Part shown: positions 8,011 to 16,938 of the stretch, piece after piece
Layout of the letters: each line of letters begins with the position of its first letter
How positions within the stretch are numbered: position 1 is the stretch's first letter
Program-made: the position numbers and the translations under genes
NCBI GenBank assembly: GCA_021299695.1
Contig: JAJTEK010000027.1
Location: 21,840-85,839 of the forward strand
Length of the DNA: 64,000 nt
Direction: 5' to 3'
Origin: Pirellula sp.
Lineage (GTDB): Bacteria; Planctomycetota; Planctomycetia; Pirellulales; Pirellulaceae
Notes under the pieces: model-generated
What the model saw: the letters and a program-made list of their open reading frames with translations, nothing else
Told to the model about the DNA's origin: nothing
The model's database searches: none

Positions 8011-11000
8011 TCATGTCGAAGAGTCTTCGTCCTCCGCCGACAGCAGGGCCGACAGGGTGGTCGGATCGGCAATCGCGCGGAGGATGGTTTCGATGATCAT
8101 CGATGAGATTGGACCAGCGTTTTCGCAGAGGCGTTGTTCGTCACGCTCGCCAGCTAGGATGCTCTCGATCGCGTCAGCACAGGCGAGCCACTCGCCGCCA
8201 ACCTTTCGCATCGCGCTAACATGGGCGGCAACAAAGTCACGGAATTCGTCCTGGCCACCACAAACCGCCCCGACGGCGGCGATCACCGCGGTAAATCGCT
8301 TCAACTCGTGCGACGTGCCGGCGAAGTTGCGTTTGGCTGTGCGAGCCAAACGGAGGTATTCAGCGGCTAGCTCCGGTTGCGACTGCTGAGTTGCAATTTC
8401 GGCCAGGATGTTGTACATGGACCAGATCTCTGCGGCACTGGGATCTAGGGTCTTCTTGATGGCCAGGGCTTCCTCAGCGAGTTGACGGGCCTCGTCCAGA
8501 CGTCCTGTCTGCCCTTGCAGGAGATTGGCGAGGTTGCCGAGGCACTTTGAGAGACTAGCCGTGTCACCGAGGGATCGGAAGCAGTCGATCGCCTTGCGAA
8601 ACCAACTCTCCGCCGCCTCATGCTTGCCGGTCAAATGGTTCAGAATTGCCAGTTGGTTCCAGGTTCCTGCGGCTCCGGCCAAATTGCCAGCTTGTTCTTC
8701 TAATCTAGCCGATTCCCGATAATGATGTTCGGCTTGCTCCCACTGCTGTGCTTCCTGAAATGCCACGCCAAGCTGGTGGTGGGCGACGGCTTCCATGGCG
8801 GGTTCCCCTAGAGACTGGAACAACGTGAGGGCTTCCTGGTACCGCCGCACGGCGTCGGCCAAATCGCCTTCCAACATCGCCAGCGTGCCGAGTTGCCCGA
8901 GGCTGACACCTTGCCGCCGCGGGTCGTTCAGTTCCTTGGCGCTCTCCAGCCCCCCTTCATATTCCGCGCGGGCTTCGGCGTACTTGCCTTGAGCCGTCAA
9001 CACATCAGCTAGATCCGTGTGGAGCACACCGAGTTGCCGCTGGACCGAATCGCTCTGCTCGAGTTGCTCCGCCACCGCGATCCCTTGCCGATACGTCGCC
9101 TCTGCTAGGTCGGGTCGACCACCGGCCCCGTAGCAGAGGCCAAGACTACTGAGCGTCAGGGCGAGGTTGTAGCTGGGCTGATCGCCGAGCGTTTCGAGAA
9201 TGCCCCTGAAGACCGCGGTGGCTTCTCCAACGCGGCCGGCCTTCAGCAGTTGTTCGCCGCGGTTCAACTTCGCCAAAAACCATGCCTGCGAACCGGCCTG
9301 GAAATCGACTCGCTCGGCGCGGTCGGACAACCGCGCAGCTTCGCGGGTCAGGCCGAAGTAGCGAAGGAACCGGTTGACGGAGTCTACAAAATCGACCGCG
9401 TCGGCATCGCCGGCGTCCAGTGCACAATCGACGGCCTGCAGCAGATTGGGCAATTCGCGGCGGGCGATATCCCGGACCTGATGCGGGTTCTTGAAGTCTT
9501 CGTGGTAGAGGTAGTTCGCCAGCGCGTAGTACCGCTGGCGGTGGGCGGTGGTCAGGGCTTGACGCTCGTCGGCCTCCAAGCCCGCCCAAAGGATAGGGGC
9601 AAGCGTCGGATGGAAGCGGAGGAAAGGGGGGCCGACGCCCGGAATGCTCTCGGCTTCGATCAGGGCCGCGGATTCCAACTGCCGACGCAGGCCGGGCCAG
9701 ATCGTGGCGTAAGCTTCCCGCTTGCGATTCTCGGATTCGGCAGGCCGGAGGCTTGCTTCAATCTCCATGATGGCTAGCAGATCGTCTTCAATAGCTCCGC
9801 CTTGGAACACACCCAGGCGGCGGACAGCGTGGCGTTCCGGTTCGCTCAGGCGTTCCAGCGAGAGTTGCAATGAGGCGACGAGGCTCGGAGGCGTCCCGTC
9901 CACGGCTATCGCGGAGGTGGCCGCTTGGCTCAGAAGATGTTCTAGACGCTCGCCGAGTTGCTTGGCGGTGCGGGTTTTGAGCTGCTGGGCCAGCACGCAG
10001 ATCGAGAGGGGGTGGAACTGGACGCGATCGAACAACGCGATCAGCTCCTCGCGCCGAGGGGGCGGGACACTGGCCACCGGCGGCAGCTTGTTCAATTCGC
10101 CAAACCAGCCGATGGCATCGTCGGGGTTGGCCGCCGAGCCCAGACCCTTGAGGGGGATCTGTCGATGTTTGCGCGTCCCTTCGATACGGTAGTCGGGATG
10201 GCCGAATTCCGGCTGGCGACTGGTCAATAAGATTCGCGAGTCGCCCGCACTGGACCACGCGACTGCTGCCGTCAACAGGTCGTTCAGCGCATCTGCCGCG
10301 ACCGTTTCCAAATTGTCCAGGATGATGAGCGTCGGTATGTTGTCGTTTTGGAGTGCCTCGGTGGCTGCCTTCGCATCGAGCAGCGACCGGTCGAGCACGG
10401 TGCTGATGGTGCTGACGGCCACTGCGACTGCGTCGTGGCCTTGTGCTTTCGAATAGTCGACAAAAACCGCACGCTGGAACCGGCCCGTGCGCAGGAGCCA
10501 CCTCCCGGCCTCCTGGGCCAATTCGGTCTTGCCCTGTCCGCCGAATCCGGTGAGCGAGATCCGCCGTGTTTCTTGGTCGGCGAACCAGCATTCGATATCC
10601 CACAGCTCGCGGCGTCGCCCAAAGAACCCGGCTTCGTGCGGCGGCCTCAGATTGTGTTTTGCGGTGGAGTCGGCTTTCGGTTTGCCAGTAGGTGGTTCAG
10701 CAGGCTTGACGGCTACCCCACTTGTCAGAAGCGGCGAATCGGTGCCGCCGTGGAATAGGGCCGGAATGAACCAGTCGTCTAGCTCCAGCTTTTGACGCTG
10801 TTTGCCGCGCTGCACGTCGAACTTCTCTGGATTGTTGGCCAGATAGGTTCGGGCGTCATCGAGCGCCGTGGCGATGCCCCGGCTACGGGCTAGGCTCTCG
10901 TAGAACTTGCCGAACAGAATCCTGGTCGTGGGGACCAGCACCGCGTGGGTCATCGCCAGGATGGCGGGAATGCCGGTGGTGGTGAGCCGTCCGGCCACAC

Positions 11001-11967
11001 TGGCCATCGGATCGCCCTGGGCATCCAACGTGGCTGTTTGACAAGCGGACAGGACCACCAGTGCGACCTTGGACCGGTACAGGTTCTCGGCGAGGTCCTC
11101 GGCAGGGATCAAATGGGTGAGGCCATCATCCTTCTCGAAGACCAGAAAACCGACCCCGACGGGCTTCCCAGCGGCTGCTTGGCTGCGGACTTGGCGTTCC
11201 CGTTGAATTTCACTTTGGAGCGACTTGCCGAACAGGTCTGGTTTCCTCTTGATGTCCTCTTCGGACACCTGCCGAAAAACGCCATGTCCGTCGAAGTGAA
11301 GGATATCGACCGACGGCTTGGTCTCGTCGTCGAGTCGTGCGACGAGCGCATTGAGGGTGGCTGGCCGGAGGAATTCCCAAGTCACACGACCCGGCGCGTG
11401 TTGCTCCAAGGCGTCGATCACCGCCTGGGGATCCGCCCGTGGATCGATGAATCCCGCATCGCTCGGGCGACTGACGACGAACAGCAGGTGCAAGTGGTCT
11501 TTCGCCTCCACAGCAAAAGGTGCCCGCCCTTTGGTGGCTCCGGTGATTTTTCGCCGAATACTAATATGCGGCTTTTCCCTGAACAAAAAGTGCCCCTTTG
11601 GGTCGTGCAGGAGTTCCCAAGGCAATGCCAGGATCCCCGCGTCCTGGGAACTGATCGTGAGCACTCGGTTAGCAGAAGGTTTATTTCGAAAATCGAGGTA
11701 GGGCTCGTAGGCTTCTGTTTTTCCGAACACAGCGTTGAAGAGCGCTTTCCCGATTTCGGGTAAGCGGGCTTTGATGCGTTTGGCTTCGGCATCGTCCGGA
11801 TCGGCAAGCGACTGAGCGCCGTACGTTTCGACGTACCATTTGATTTCGGTCCGATCCTTGTCGCTGACCGGATTGACGAAGGCCATTTGGCCCGAATCGT
11901 TGCCCTCGAACGAGACGTTAACCTCGGTACTGCTCGTAAATTGGATTGCGAGTTCCGTCCGGTTCAT
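8011..11967 (-). CDS. CHAT protease–STAND (NB-ARC-like) ATPase–TPR fusion protein
   Basis: 1318 residues, three parts. Residues about 1-410 are a CHAT caspase-like protease: LALPWELLHD (113-122), catalytic His228 in LHFDGHG, catalytic Cys309 in VVLSACQT, and the closing DDWFIPALF (397-405). Residues about 445-800 are a STAND/AP-ATPase: FFGRRREL, P-loop GFGGQGKT (474-481), Walker B TLIILDN (546-552) and ILLTSR (579-584), then a winged-helix-like segment. Residues about 880-1240 are TPRs, with repeats such as GKYAEARAEYEGGLE and AQQWEQAEHHYRESARLEEQ. The start ATG at 11967 has GGAG about 9 nt upstream. Such proteins are sensor–switch–effector NTPases of bacterial conflict systems; here a DUF900 hydrolase follows in the same operon. 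All catalytic motifs look intact. The triggering ligand and the protease substrate are unknown. Confidence 0.88.
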   Translation of the reverse strand: MNRTELAIQFTSSTEVNVSFEGNDSGQMAFVNPVSDKDRTEIKWYVETYGAQSLADPDDAEAKRIKARLPEIGKALFNAVFGKTEAYEPYLDFRNKPSANRVLTISSQDAGILALPWELLHDPKGHFLFREKPHISIRRKITGATKGRAPFAVEAKDHLHLLFVVSRPSDAGFIDPRADPQAVIDALEQHAPGRVTWEFLRPATLNALVARLDDETKPSVDILHFDGHGVFRQVSEEDIKRKPDLFGKSLQSEIQRERQVRSQAAAGKPVGVGFLVFEKDDGLTHLIPAEDLAENLYRSKVALVVLSACQTATLDAQGDPMASVAGRLTTTGIPAILAMTHAVLVPTTRILFGKFYESLARSRGIATALDDARTYLANNPEKFDVQRGKQRQKLELDDWFIPALFHGGTDSPLLTSGVAVKPAEPPTGKPKADSTAKHNLRPPHEAGFFGRRRELWDIECWFADQETRRISLTGFGGQGKTELAQEAGRWLLRTGRFQRAVFVDYSKAQGHDAVAVAVSTISTVLDRSLLDAKAATEALQNDNIPTLIILDNLETVAADALNDLLTAAVAWSSAGDSRILLTSRQPEFGHPDYRIEGTRKHRQIPLKGLGSAANPDDAIGWFGELNKLPPVASVPPPRREELIALFDRVQFHPLSICVLAQQLKTRTAKQLGERLEHLLSQAATSAIAVDGTPPSLVASLQLSLERLSEPERHAVRRLGVFQGGAIEDDLLAIMEIEASLRPAESENRKREAYATIWPGLRRQLESAALIEAESIPGVGPPFLRFHPTLAPILWAGLEADERQALTTAHRQRYYALANYLYHEDFKNPHQVRDIARRELPNLLQAVDCALDAGDADAVDFVDSVNRFLRYFGLTREAARLSDRAERVDFQAGSQAWFLAKLNRGEQLLKAGRVGEATAVFRGILETLGDQPSYNLALTLSSLGLCYGAGGRPDLAEATYRQGIAVAEQLEQSDSVQRQLGVLHTDLADVLTAQGKYAEARAEYEGGLESAKELNDPRRQGVSLGQLGTLAMLEGDLADAVRRYQEALTLFQSLGEPAMEAVAHHQLGVAFQEAQQWEQAEHHYRESARLEEQAGNLAGAAGTWNQLAILNHLTGKHEAAESWFRKAIDCFRSLGDTASLSKCLGNLANLLQGQTGRLDEARQLAEEALAIKKTLDPSAAEIWSMYNILAEIATQQSQPELAAEYLRLARTAKRNFAGTSHELKRFTAVIAAVGAVCGGQDEFRDFVAAHVSAMRKVGGEWLACADAIESILAGERDEQRLCENAGPISSMIIETILRAIADPTTLSALLSAEDEDSST

Positions 11968-12016
11968 GTTGATTCACTCCCACAATACAGGCTCGCTCGC
12001 CAGCTCCAAGCAATCA

Positions 12017-12040
12017 AAAGAGGTAAAGAGGTAAAGAGGT
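12017..12040. repeat. Short tandem repeat in the CHAT promoter region
   Basis: Two and a half copies of an 8-bp unit (AGGTAAAG), followed on the same side by TAATATAC, which reads as a possible -10 on the minus strand (GTATATTA). The position, about 50 bp ahead of the CHAT start codon, suggests it lies in the promoter and could vary expression by slippage. This is inference. Confidence 0.4.
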
Positions 12041-12167
12041 AATATACTCGGTTAAGAGATGGGTTTTCAACGTTGCCCATCGCTTTTTCTCTCAACTCTG
12101 GGTGCGATGCAACTGAGTTGCGTGCCGATTTAGCATCGCAAATGACTCAACCGCTTCTCCCGCCACG

Positions 12168-12239
12168 GACAGGTGGCTACCGGCTACCCGTAGCCATCCG
12201 GTGCCAAGCGGTGGACGGCGCTAGGGAAAACCTCCTTTG
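12168..12239 (+). repeat. Dispersed palindromic repeat, copy 2 (right edge of the CHAT island)
   Basis: 72 bp, same orientation as copy 1 at 6463-6535, sharing the cores GTGGCTACCGGCT, CCGTAGCCATCCG, TGCCAAGCGGTGGACG and AAAACCTCCTTTG. Together the two copies bracket exactly the hydrolase and CHAT genes. Confidence 0.75.
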
Positions 12240-12266
12240 CTACCCGATCGTCAGGTTTGGGGGCCG

Positions 12267-12290
12267 ACCAACCAACCAACCAACCAACCA
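12267..12290. repeat. Tetranucleotide microsatellite (ACCA)6
   Basis: Six perfect tandem copies of ACCA, directly after the palindromic repeat and before the transposase remnant. It is not inside a supported gene. Confidence 0.85.
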
Positions 12291-12314
12291 GCCGTACAGC
12301 CAGAGTGGTCATGG

Positions 12315-12506
12315 GTAAGATCAAAACGTAAACTCGCTGCCACACAAAAGAACGATGTGATCAAGAAGCGTTACATCAAGTTGTTGGCATCCGGTATGCC
12401 CAAAAAGCTTGCTCTTGTCGCATGCATGCGCAAGCTACTGACAATCCTCAACGATATGGTCAGACACGAAACGAAATGGGGAGAAAAGAAAAAGAGCGTT
12501 GCAGGC
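12315..12506 (+). pseudogene. IS110-family transposase C-terminal remnant
   Basis: The frame from about 12315 encodes a stretch that reads like the C-terminal end of IS110/IS116-type transposases: a VIKKRYIKLLASGMPKKLAL segment followed by VACMRKLLTILNDMVRHETKW. The DEDD catalytic N-terminal domain and the rest of the transposase are missing, and no start codon with a ribosome site is visible. This is a decayed copy at the edge of the accessory island. Its presence supports past insertion activity here. Confidence 0.72.
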
Positions 12507-12859
12507 TCAGTTGTTTCCAACCGGCCTGCACCCGCTTACGTGCTCGATAAGAGTTGACTTATCGGCGACTGAATTATCCCTAGCAGAGTTGTGTCCCCAC
12601 AGAGCTCCGTTGCGTTTCATCCCGCGGTGCTGATTGTAGTGCTGCGCTGGTACGCAAGCAATAAGTTGATTTTTCGGCGTCATGCCTCGAAAAATCCCGG
12701 GGGTTTGGGGGCAGAGCCCCCAAGGAGTATGGGATCGAATTCGAAAACTTTCAGATTTTCGAATCGGCTCTCTTGCCTTTCCCCTAGACGGTCGCTCATC
12801 CCCCCGCCCCTTAACTCCCCCGGCCAAAGCCCCGGTGGAGAAGGGGAGCCAAGCGTTGC
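12507..12859. other. Non-coding stretch with one strong hairpin
   Basis: No gene is supported between the transposase remnant and the AztD-like gene. At 12705-12723 there is a perfect 8-bp stem, TTGGGGGC and GCCCCCAA with an AGA loop. No T-run follows on either side, so it is a REP-like hairpin or a factor-assisted stop rather than a classic terminator. A C-rich tract follows at about 12779-12840. Confidence 0.5.
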
Positions 12860-14260
12860 TTATCGATCTGGACGAGCGCCGAAGGCCTCGATTTTCGTCG
12901 GGGTTCCGCCAACGTTCAGTTTGGCTAGAATCTCCATGCCGTAGATCGAGACGACCCAGATCTCTGAGTCGCCTGGCATCGAGATGCAAGCGGTCCGTCG
13001 GTCCGCTAGCAGAGCGATACCGTGCATTCCCGAGTGGTTTGAGATCTTGCTGGCTCCGATCGCTAGCTGCTTGTAAATTCGAGCGTCGTCGAACCGTCCA
13101 TCTCCGTTGGGATCGAGCTCGATCGACGTGAGCTTTTCTTCGTTGTTCGATCCACGGCGATGGTGGACGACCCAAGCATAGTGTTTATCGTTGGCGGCCT
13201 GGAAAGCGACCGGGGTGCTTAGCGCAAGGCCTTCGGTCGCATCGAGAGCCAACGATGCGAGCTTCATGTCTTTGCTGCGGGCATCGAGCATACCGATTTT
13301 GGAGTTTGCACCAGTGCCGTAAGCGAATAGGACATAGTGAAGATGGTTTTCGAACGCGCCGGTTCGATAAGGCTTTCCGGATTCAGGATCCTTGCCCAGG
13401 TCGATATGCTCGACGGTCGGTTCGGTACCTGGCTTCCAGTTGCCCGCATCGACCCAATCGACGCCATCGCTTGGGGCAAAGAAGATTCGTTTGGCATTGG
13501 TCGTCGCGCCGTGAAGCCCACCGCTTTTGACTTTGAAGGATGCTATAGATTCGGCATTTTTCGCAGCGATCGAGACGATATCGACACGGCCTGCATTTTC
13601 GCCTTCGCGGTCCGGCCAAGTCGCAAAGCAATAGCGGTCTTCGAAGGCCGCCAGAGTGATATGCGAACCTCCACCGGAATGAAATTTCGCAGTGTAAGCG
13701 CTCGGCGGGTTGGTCTTAGGCGCATCGGCCGAGCAAGCTCCCAAGATGGTGAAGCCTTGTTTGGCATCGTTGGCCAGGAAGACTTGGTTTCCAATCCGAT
13801 AGACGTGGGCTGGGTTGCCTTGGTCGGCATCGAGCTGCAGACCGGCGATGCTCGGAGCGGCCCCGTAATGGGCATGGAAATGGTCGCCGTGTTCCTCAAG
13901 ACTCACTCCTGAATCGACTGCGATCCACCCACTTCCGAGCGTTCCTTCTTCATCGTCACGGACTCCGACGATCAGAGACTGCCCGAGCCGTTGCATTTGA
14001 GAGAACTGCTGGTGCTCTGGGTCGAGGGCAGGTGCATTGGCGATCCCCTGGGGTTTGAGGGCCCAGTTCGAATCGGTCCGTTCCAAATCGGCCCAACGCA
14101 TCGATTGGGTTTCATTGTCCTGCCAGAGCAACCGTGCGACCTTGCGCGGAGGTGCTTCTTTGCTGGCCGATTGCCCAAGGCAATCGTCGAGTGAATTGGC
14201 CGTCAAGAGACCGGCCAGAAGTGTCTGAAAGGCAGCTTGGCGAATGTTTCGATGGTTCAT
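12860..14260 (-). CDS. AztD-like beta-propeller, putative periplasmic zinc metallochaperone
   Basis: 466 residues from the ATG at 14260 (the frame is open further upstream, over the preceding gene). The N-terminus is signal-like (RQAAFQTLLAGLLTANSLDDCLGQ). A His-rich motif EEHGDHFHAHYG lies at about residues 122-133. Later come KSGGLHGAT, FFAPSDGV and NHSGMHGIALL, which resemble the GLHGEA...SDG signature of AztD zinc chaperones, seven-bladed propellers that pass zinc to an ABC-transporter binding protein. It is 31 bp downstream of a DUF1559 gene and should be in the same transcript. No aztABC or znuABC transporter genes are in the window. The zinc role is inferred from motifs and neighbours (COG0523 GTPase, His-rich protein, shared palindrome). 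Confidence 0.68.
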   Translation of the reverse strand: MNHRNIRQAAFQTLLAGLLTANSLDDCLGQSASKEAPPRKVARLLWQDNETQSMRWADLERTDSNWALKPQGIANAPALDPEHQQFSQMQRLGQSLIVGVRDDEEGTLGSGWIAVDSGVSLEEHGDHFHAHYGAAPSIAGLQLDADQGNPAHVYRIGNQVFLANDAKQGFTILGACSADAPKTNPPSAYTAKFHSGGGSHITLAAFEDRYCFATWPDREGENAGRVDIVSIAAKNAESIASFKVKSGGLHGATTNAKRIFFAPSDGVDWVDAGNWKPGTEPTVEHIDLGKDPESGKPYRTGAFENHLHYVLFAYGTGANSKIGMLDARSKDMKLASLALDATEGLALSTPVAFQAANDKHYAWVVHHRRGSNNEEKLTSIELDPNGDGRFDDARIYKQLAIGASKISNHSGMHGIALLADRRTACISMPGDSEIWVVSIYGMEILAKLNVGGTPTKIEAFGARPDR

Positions 14261-14291
14261 TATGGATTCTCCGAGTGGGTTCAAGCAGGAG

Positions 14292-15329
14292 CTAATCGTC
14301 GAGGGACACGCTGATTTCGCCTCCGTTGGCCGAGAAGGCGTTTCGGTAGGCGAGTTCTTGAACGTTGTTCGAGATAAAGCGGACCGAACCGTCGGCGTAA
14401 CCGAGTTGCACCCCGCTGCCGTGCATGGAGCGAGCCGAATAAAAACCCCGTCCATGGAATCCGATATCGGGGATAGGATTGTTGGGGGTAAGGTATCCGT
14501 TGATGGTCGTCGCATGAGGGACCCCTCGGATCCAGCTTTCGCCACGATTCCCTCGGTACGAGTTGACGATCCCGGGAAACAGGGCCGTGAGGTTCGGGTT
14601 GGAGATCAGGCTGCCGTTAAAGAGGAAGCCTTGGCCGGCGCTATTTAGGGTCGTTCCTGCCCAGTTGCCGATGCGTCGTACGGGTTGTTGCACGGGCATG
14701 GTGTTGCTGAGCTGTTTATCCCCAAGGATGGTTTCGGCCAAGATGACGGTATTGCTTGTTCCATCGACACATTTAGCGAGTTTAGCGAACGCCCCCGTCC
14801 AGAACATTCCGTCGGTTTCGAATCGATCATCGTAGGTCAAGTTACGACCGCTGCCGATGCTGACCATGTAGTTCAGGCCGGCGGAGAAACTGGCGGTATT
14901 GTCCGAGAGGGTTGTGGGAAATAGGGGCGACTCGCCATCGCTTGGACATAAGAAGGTTGGGATAGGTTGGGAGACCAAGGGTGCCATGGCCGCATCGAAC
15001 CGGGCGGCAAATGCAGGACCTAGGAGCAGAGGTCTTGCAAAGTCGATCCTCTGAGAGAGGTTCGCTTGTTCGATATGGGGGAGAATTCGGGCTTGGGCCG
15101 AGTAGGTGCTGCTGCCGAGCAGGCCTGGGTAGCGTTTGAAGGCCGACTCGTAGTTCTGGATTGCGAGACTGATTTGCTTGACGTTGTTCGAGCAAGACAT
15201 TCTGCGAGCGGCTTCACGGGCGGCTTGCACGGCCGGCAAGAGCAATCCTACGAGGATACCGATGATGGCGATCACGACGAGCAGCTCCACGAGGGTAAAT
15301 CCGCGACGTGCGCGAGGGTTGCGAGACAT
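14292..15329 (-). CDS. DUF1559 pseudopilin-like surface protein (zinc-cluster copy A)
   Basis: 345 residues from the ATG at 15329, with AGGAG 7 nt upstream. The type IV pilin-like N-terminus [17 protein letters not shown] is followed by [20 protein letters not shown], the hallmark of planctomycete DUF1559 proteins. The C-terminal part holds the usual DGTSNT and [17 protein letters not shown] motifs. Prepilin-type cleavage before Phe of GFTLVE is expected. The function of DUF1559 is unknown; it is probably exported and may assemble at the cell envelope. Its promoter carries a perfect palindrome (15405-15425) shared with nearby zinc-related genes, and the AztD-like gene follows in the same operon. 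Confidence 0.9.
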   Translation of the reverse strand: MSRNPRARRGFTLVELLVVIAIIGILVGLLLPAVQAAREAARRMSCSNNVKQISLAIQNYESAFKRYPGLLGSSTYSAQARILPHIEQANLSQRIDFARPLLLGPAFAARFDAAMAPLVSQPIPTFLCPSDGESPLFPTTLSDNTASFSAGLNYMVSIGSGRNLTYDDRFETDGMFWTGAFAKLAKCVDGTSNTVILAETILGDKQLSNTMPVQQPVRRIGNWAGTTLNSAGQGFLFNGSLISNPNLTALFPGIVNSYRGNRGESWIRGVPHATTINGYLTPNNPIPDIGFHGRGFYSARSMHGSGVQLGYADGSVRFISNNVQELAYRNAFSANGGEISVSLDD

Positions 15330-15395
15330 TTGCGACTCCTGAATAAGGAACAACTTGAGAAAGAAACTCAAACCTGTGCTAGAACGCACTCGCAA

Positions 15396-15425
15396 ATACT
15401 ATCTACTTGCAATCGAATTGCAAGT
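15396..15425 (-). promoter_or_regulatory. Promoter with perfect 9-3-9 palindromic operator (Zur-like)
   Basis: Half-sites ACTTGCAAT (15405-15413) and ATTGCAAGT (15417-15425) form a perfect palindrome around CGA. On the minus strand, TTGCAA (15418-15423) and TAGTAT (15396-15401) are spaced 16 bp, a credible -35/-10 pair. The palindrome covers the -35 and spacer, as expected for a repressor. Variants precede the COG0523, His-rich and second DUF1559 genes. Size and shape fit a Fur-family (Zur) operator; the identity of the regulator is inferred. Confidence 0.65.
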
Positions 15426-15528
15426 GATAAAACAGGCTTTTTTCGTGAGCGATTGATTCGCGCTCGATTCGATGGTCTCGCAAGATTCCTGGGGTCGGGA
15501 TTTTTTGGATCCATCAGGAGTCAACCCA

Positions 15529-16767
15529 TCAGGAATCAAGCGGGAGCTCATCGGCATTGGGGTCCGAGGGAGGATCGATCGGGAGGTTGGACTCCCAAGT
15601 TTCCCAGACGGCCGGTCCGAGTTCCATTTCCTGGTCGCTCAGTAGGCATTCCTCGAGGCGAGAGAGGAGCACGACATGGTCCATATCGGTGCCGATAAAG
15701 ACGAGTTCTTGCCGACGGTCTCCCCATGGTTCCTGCATGCTTTCGCAGATCGAAGCGATATCGTCTGGGTCTTCAGGCCATTGATCTTGGTCGACCGATG
15801 CAAACCAGTCTCCATCGTGTTCGATTTGGACCGAGACTCCGGCTTGGGACCATCGGAAGGCTTGATCGTTCCTCGATGCGATCCAGCAGTAGCCTTTGGA
15901 TCGCAGGACACCTTGGAGGATTCCGTCTTGAAAGTTCAGGGCTTTCATCAAGCGATCGGGGTGAAACGGACGGCGTTCTTCGAAGGCAAAGGAGGTGATT
16001 CCGTATTCATCGGTCTCGGAGACTTCCTCTCCGCGTGCGACGGCGAGCCAATCGGGGTGCCCTGCTGCCCATTGTTCATCGTAGGTTTTCGAGCCGACGA
16101 TCTGATCGACCGCGACGCGACCGAGTTGGGTGCGAAGGACTTTTGCGAAGGGATTGAGTTCTTTGATAAAGGTCTCGATCGCGTCGAGTTCGGAGGGTTC
16201 GACCAGGTCGCATTTGTTCAGGAGGATCACGGTAGCGAATTCGATTTGATCGATCAGCAGATCGACAATATTGCGTTGGTCTTGGTCATTGATCCCGATG
16301 TTTCTTTCTTTCAGATCGTCGAACGACTGGTAATCGTTCCAGAAGTTTAAGGCATCGACGACGGTGACCATCGTGTCGATGGTCGCTACCTCCGAGAGTG
16401 AGCTTCCTTGTTCGTCGGCGAAGGTGAATGTTTCGGCCACGGGTAAGGGCTCGGAGATACCTGTCGATTCGATCAACAGGTAATCGAAGCGGTTTTCTTC
16501 GGCAAGGCGGCGGACTTCGATCAGGAGATCTTCGCGAAGGGTACAGCAGATGCAACCGTTGGAGAATTCGACGAGTTGCTCTTCGGTTCTGCTGAGTGTG
16601 CCTTGGCCTTGGACGATCGCCGCATCGATGTTGATATGGCTCATGTCATTGACGATGACGGCGACTTTGAGACCTTCTCGATTGGCCAGAACGTGGTTCA
16701 GAACGGTGGTTTTTCCAGCGCCGAGAAATCCAGAGAGCACGGTCGTTGGAAGTTTGTTGCGAGGCAT
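15529..16767 (-). CDS. COG0523 (CobW/YciC-type) GTPase, putative zinc metallochaperone
   Basis: 412 residues from the ATG at 16767, with AGGGA upstream; the frame is open further but those residues are non-family. The GTPase motifs are present: Walker [10 protein letters not shown], metal-binding CxCC in [16 protein letters not shown], and NKCD for guanine. A CobW C-terminal domain follows ([17 protein letters not shown] to the end) with an acidic tail. The length matches YciC/ZagA-like members, which act under zinc limitation. The gene is divergent from the His-rich PEP-CTERM gene, and the shared promoter region contains two palindromes. Zinc specificity is inferred; cobalt or nitrile hydratase service cannot be excluded. 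Confidence 0.88.
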   Translation of the reverse strand: MPRNKLPTTVLSGFLGAGKTTVLNHVLANREGLKVAVIVNDMSHINIDAAIVQGQGTLSRTEEQLVEFSNGCICCTLREDLLIEVRRLAEENRFDYLLIESTGISEPLPVAETFTFADEQGSSLSEVATIDTMVTVVDALNFWNDYQSFDDLKERNIGINDQDQRNIVDLLIDQIEFATVILLNKCDLVEPSELDAIETFIKELNPFAKVLRTQLGRVAVDQIVGSKTYDEQWAAGHPDWLAVARGEEVSETDEYGITSFAFEERRPFHPDRLMKALNFQDGILQGVLRSKGYCWIASRNDQAFRWSQAGVSVQIEHDGDWFASVDQDQWPEDPDDIASICESMQEPWGDRRQELVFIGTDMDHVVLLSRLEECLLSDQEMELGPAVWETWESNLPIDPPSDPNADELPLDS

Positions 16768-16852
16768 TCGCGTCCCTTTTTTGTTGGAATCTGCAAGTAA
16801 AACAGGTCTTTTCTGAAAAAAGGGAAATTCCCACGAAATTCCCCTCTTCCGA

Positions 16853-16901
16853 TGCCGCAATCTTATTGCATCGAATCCTTATATGCAATACGATTGTATA
16901 A
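16853..16901. promoter_or_regulatory. Divergent promoter pair with two Zur-like boxes
   Basis: Box A: GCAAT and ATTGC around CTT (core 16857-16869, full 9-3-9 frame 16853-16873). Box B: ATATGCAAT and ATTGTATAA around ACG (16881-16901). On the plus strand TTGCAT (16866-16871) and TACGAT (16889-16894) are 17 bp apart. On the minus strand TTGCAT (16883-16888) and TAAGAT (16860-16865) are also 17 bp apart. Each box therefore covers the -35 of one promoter and the -10 of the other, which would allow joint repression of both genes. Confidence 0.62.
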
Positions 16902-16938
16902 ATGATGAGTTTCCTCATTCTACAAAAAGGAGTTTGCA

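Noticed and set aside
8011..11967. Long plus-strand ORFs opposite the CHAT gene (for example 10945-11763)
   Set aside because: Shadows of a strongly supported GC-rich gene; no motifs of their own.
12073..12318. ORF of 81 codons through the repeat and microsatellite
   Set aside because: It is made of the dispersed repeat and the ACCA tract; no ribosome site and no protein-like composition.
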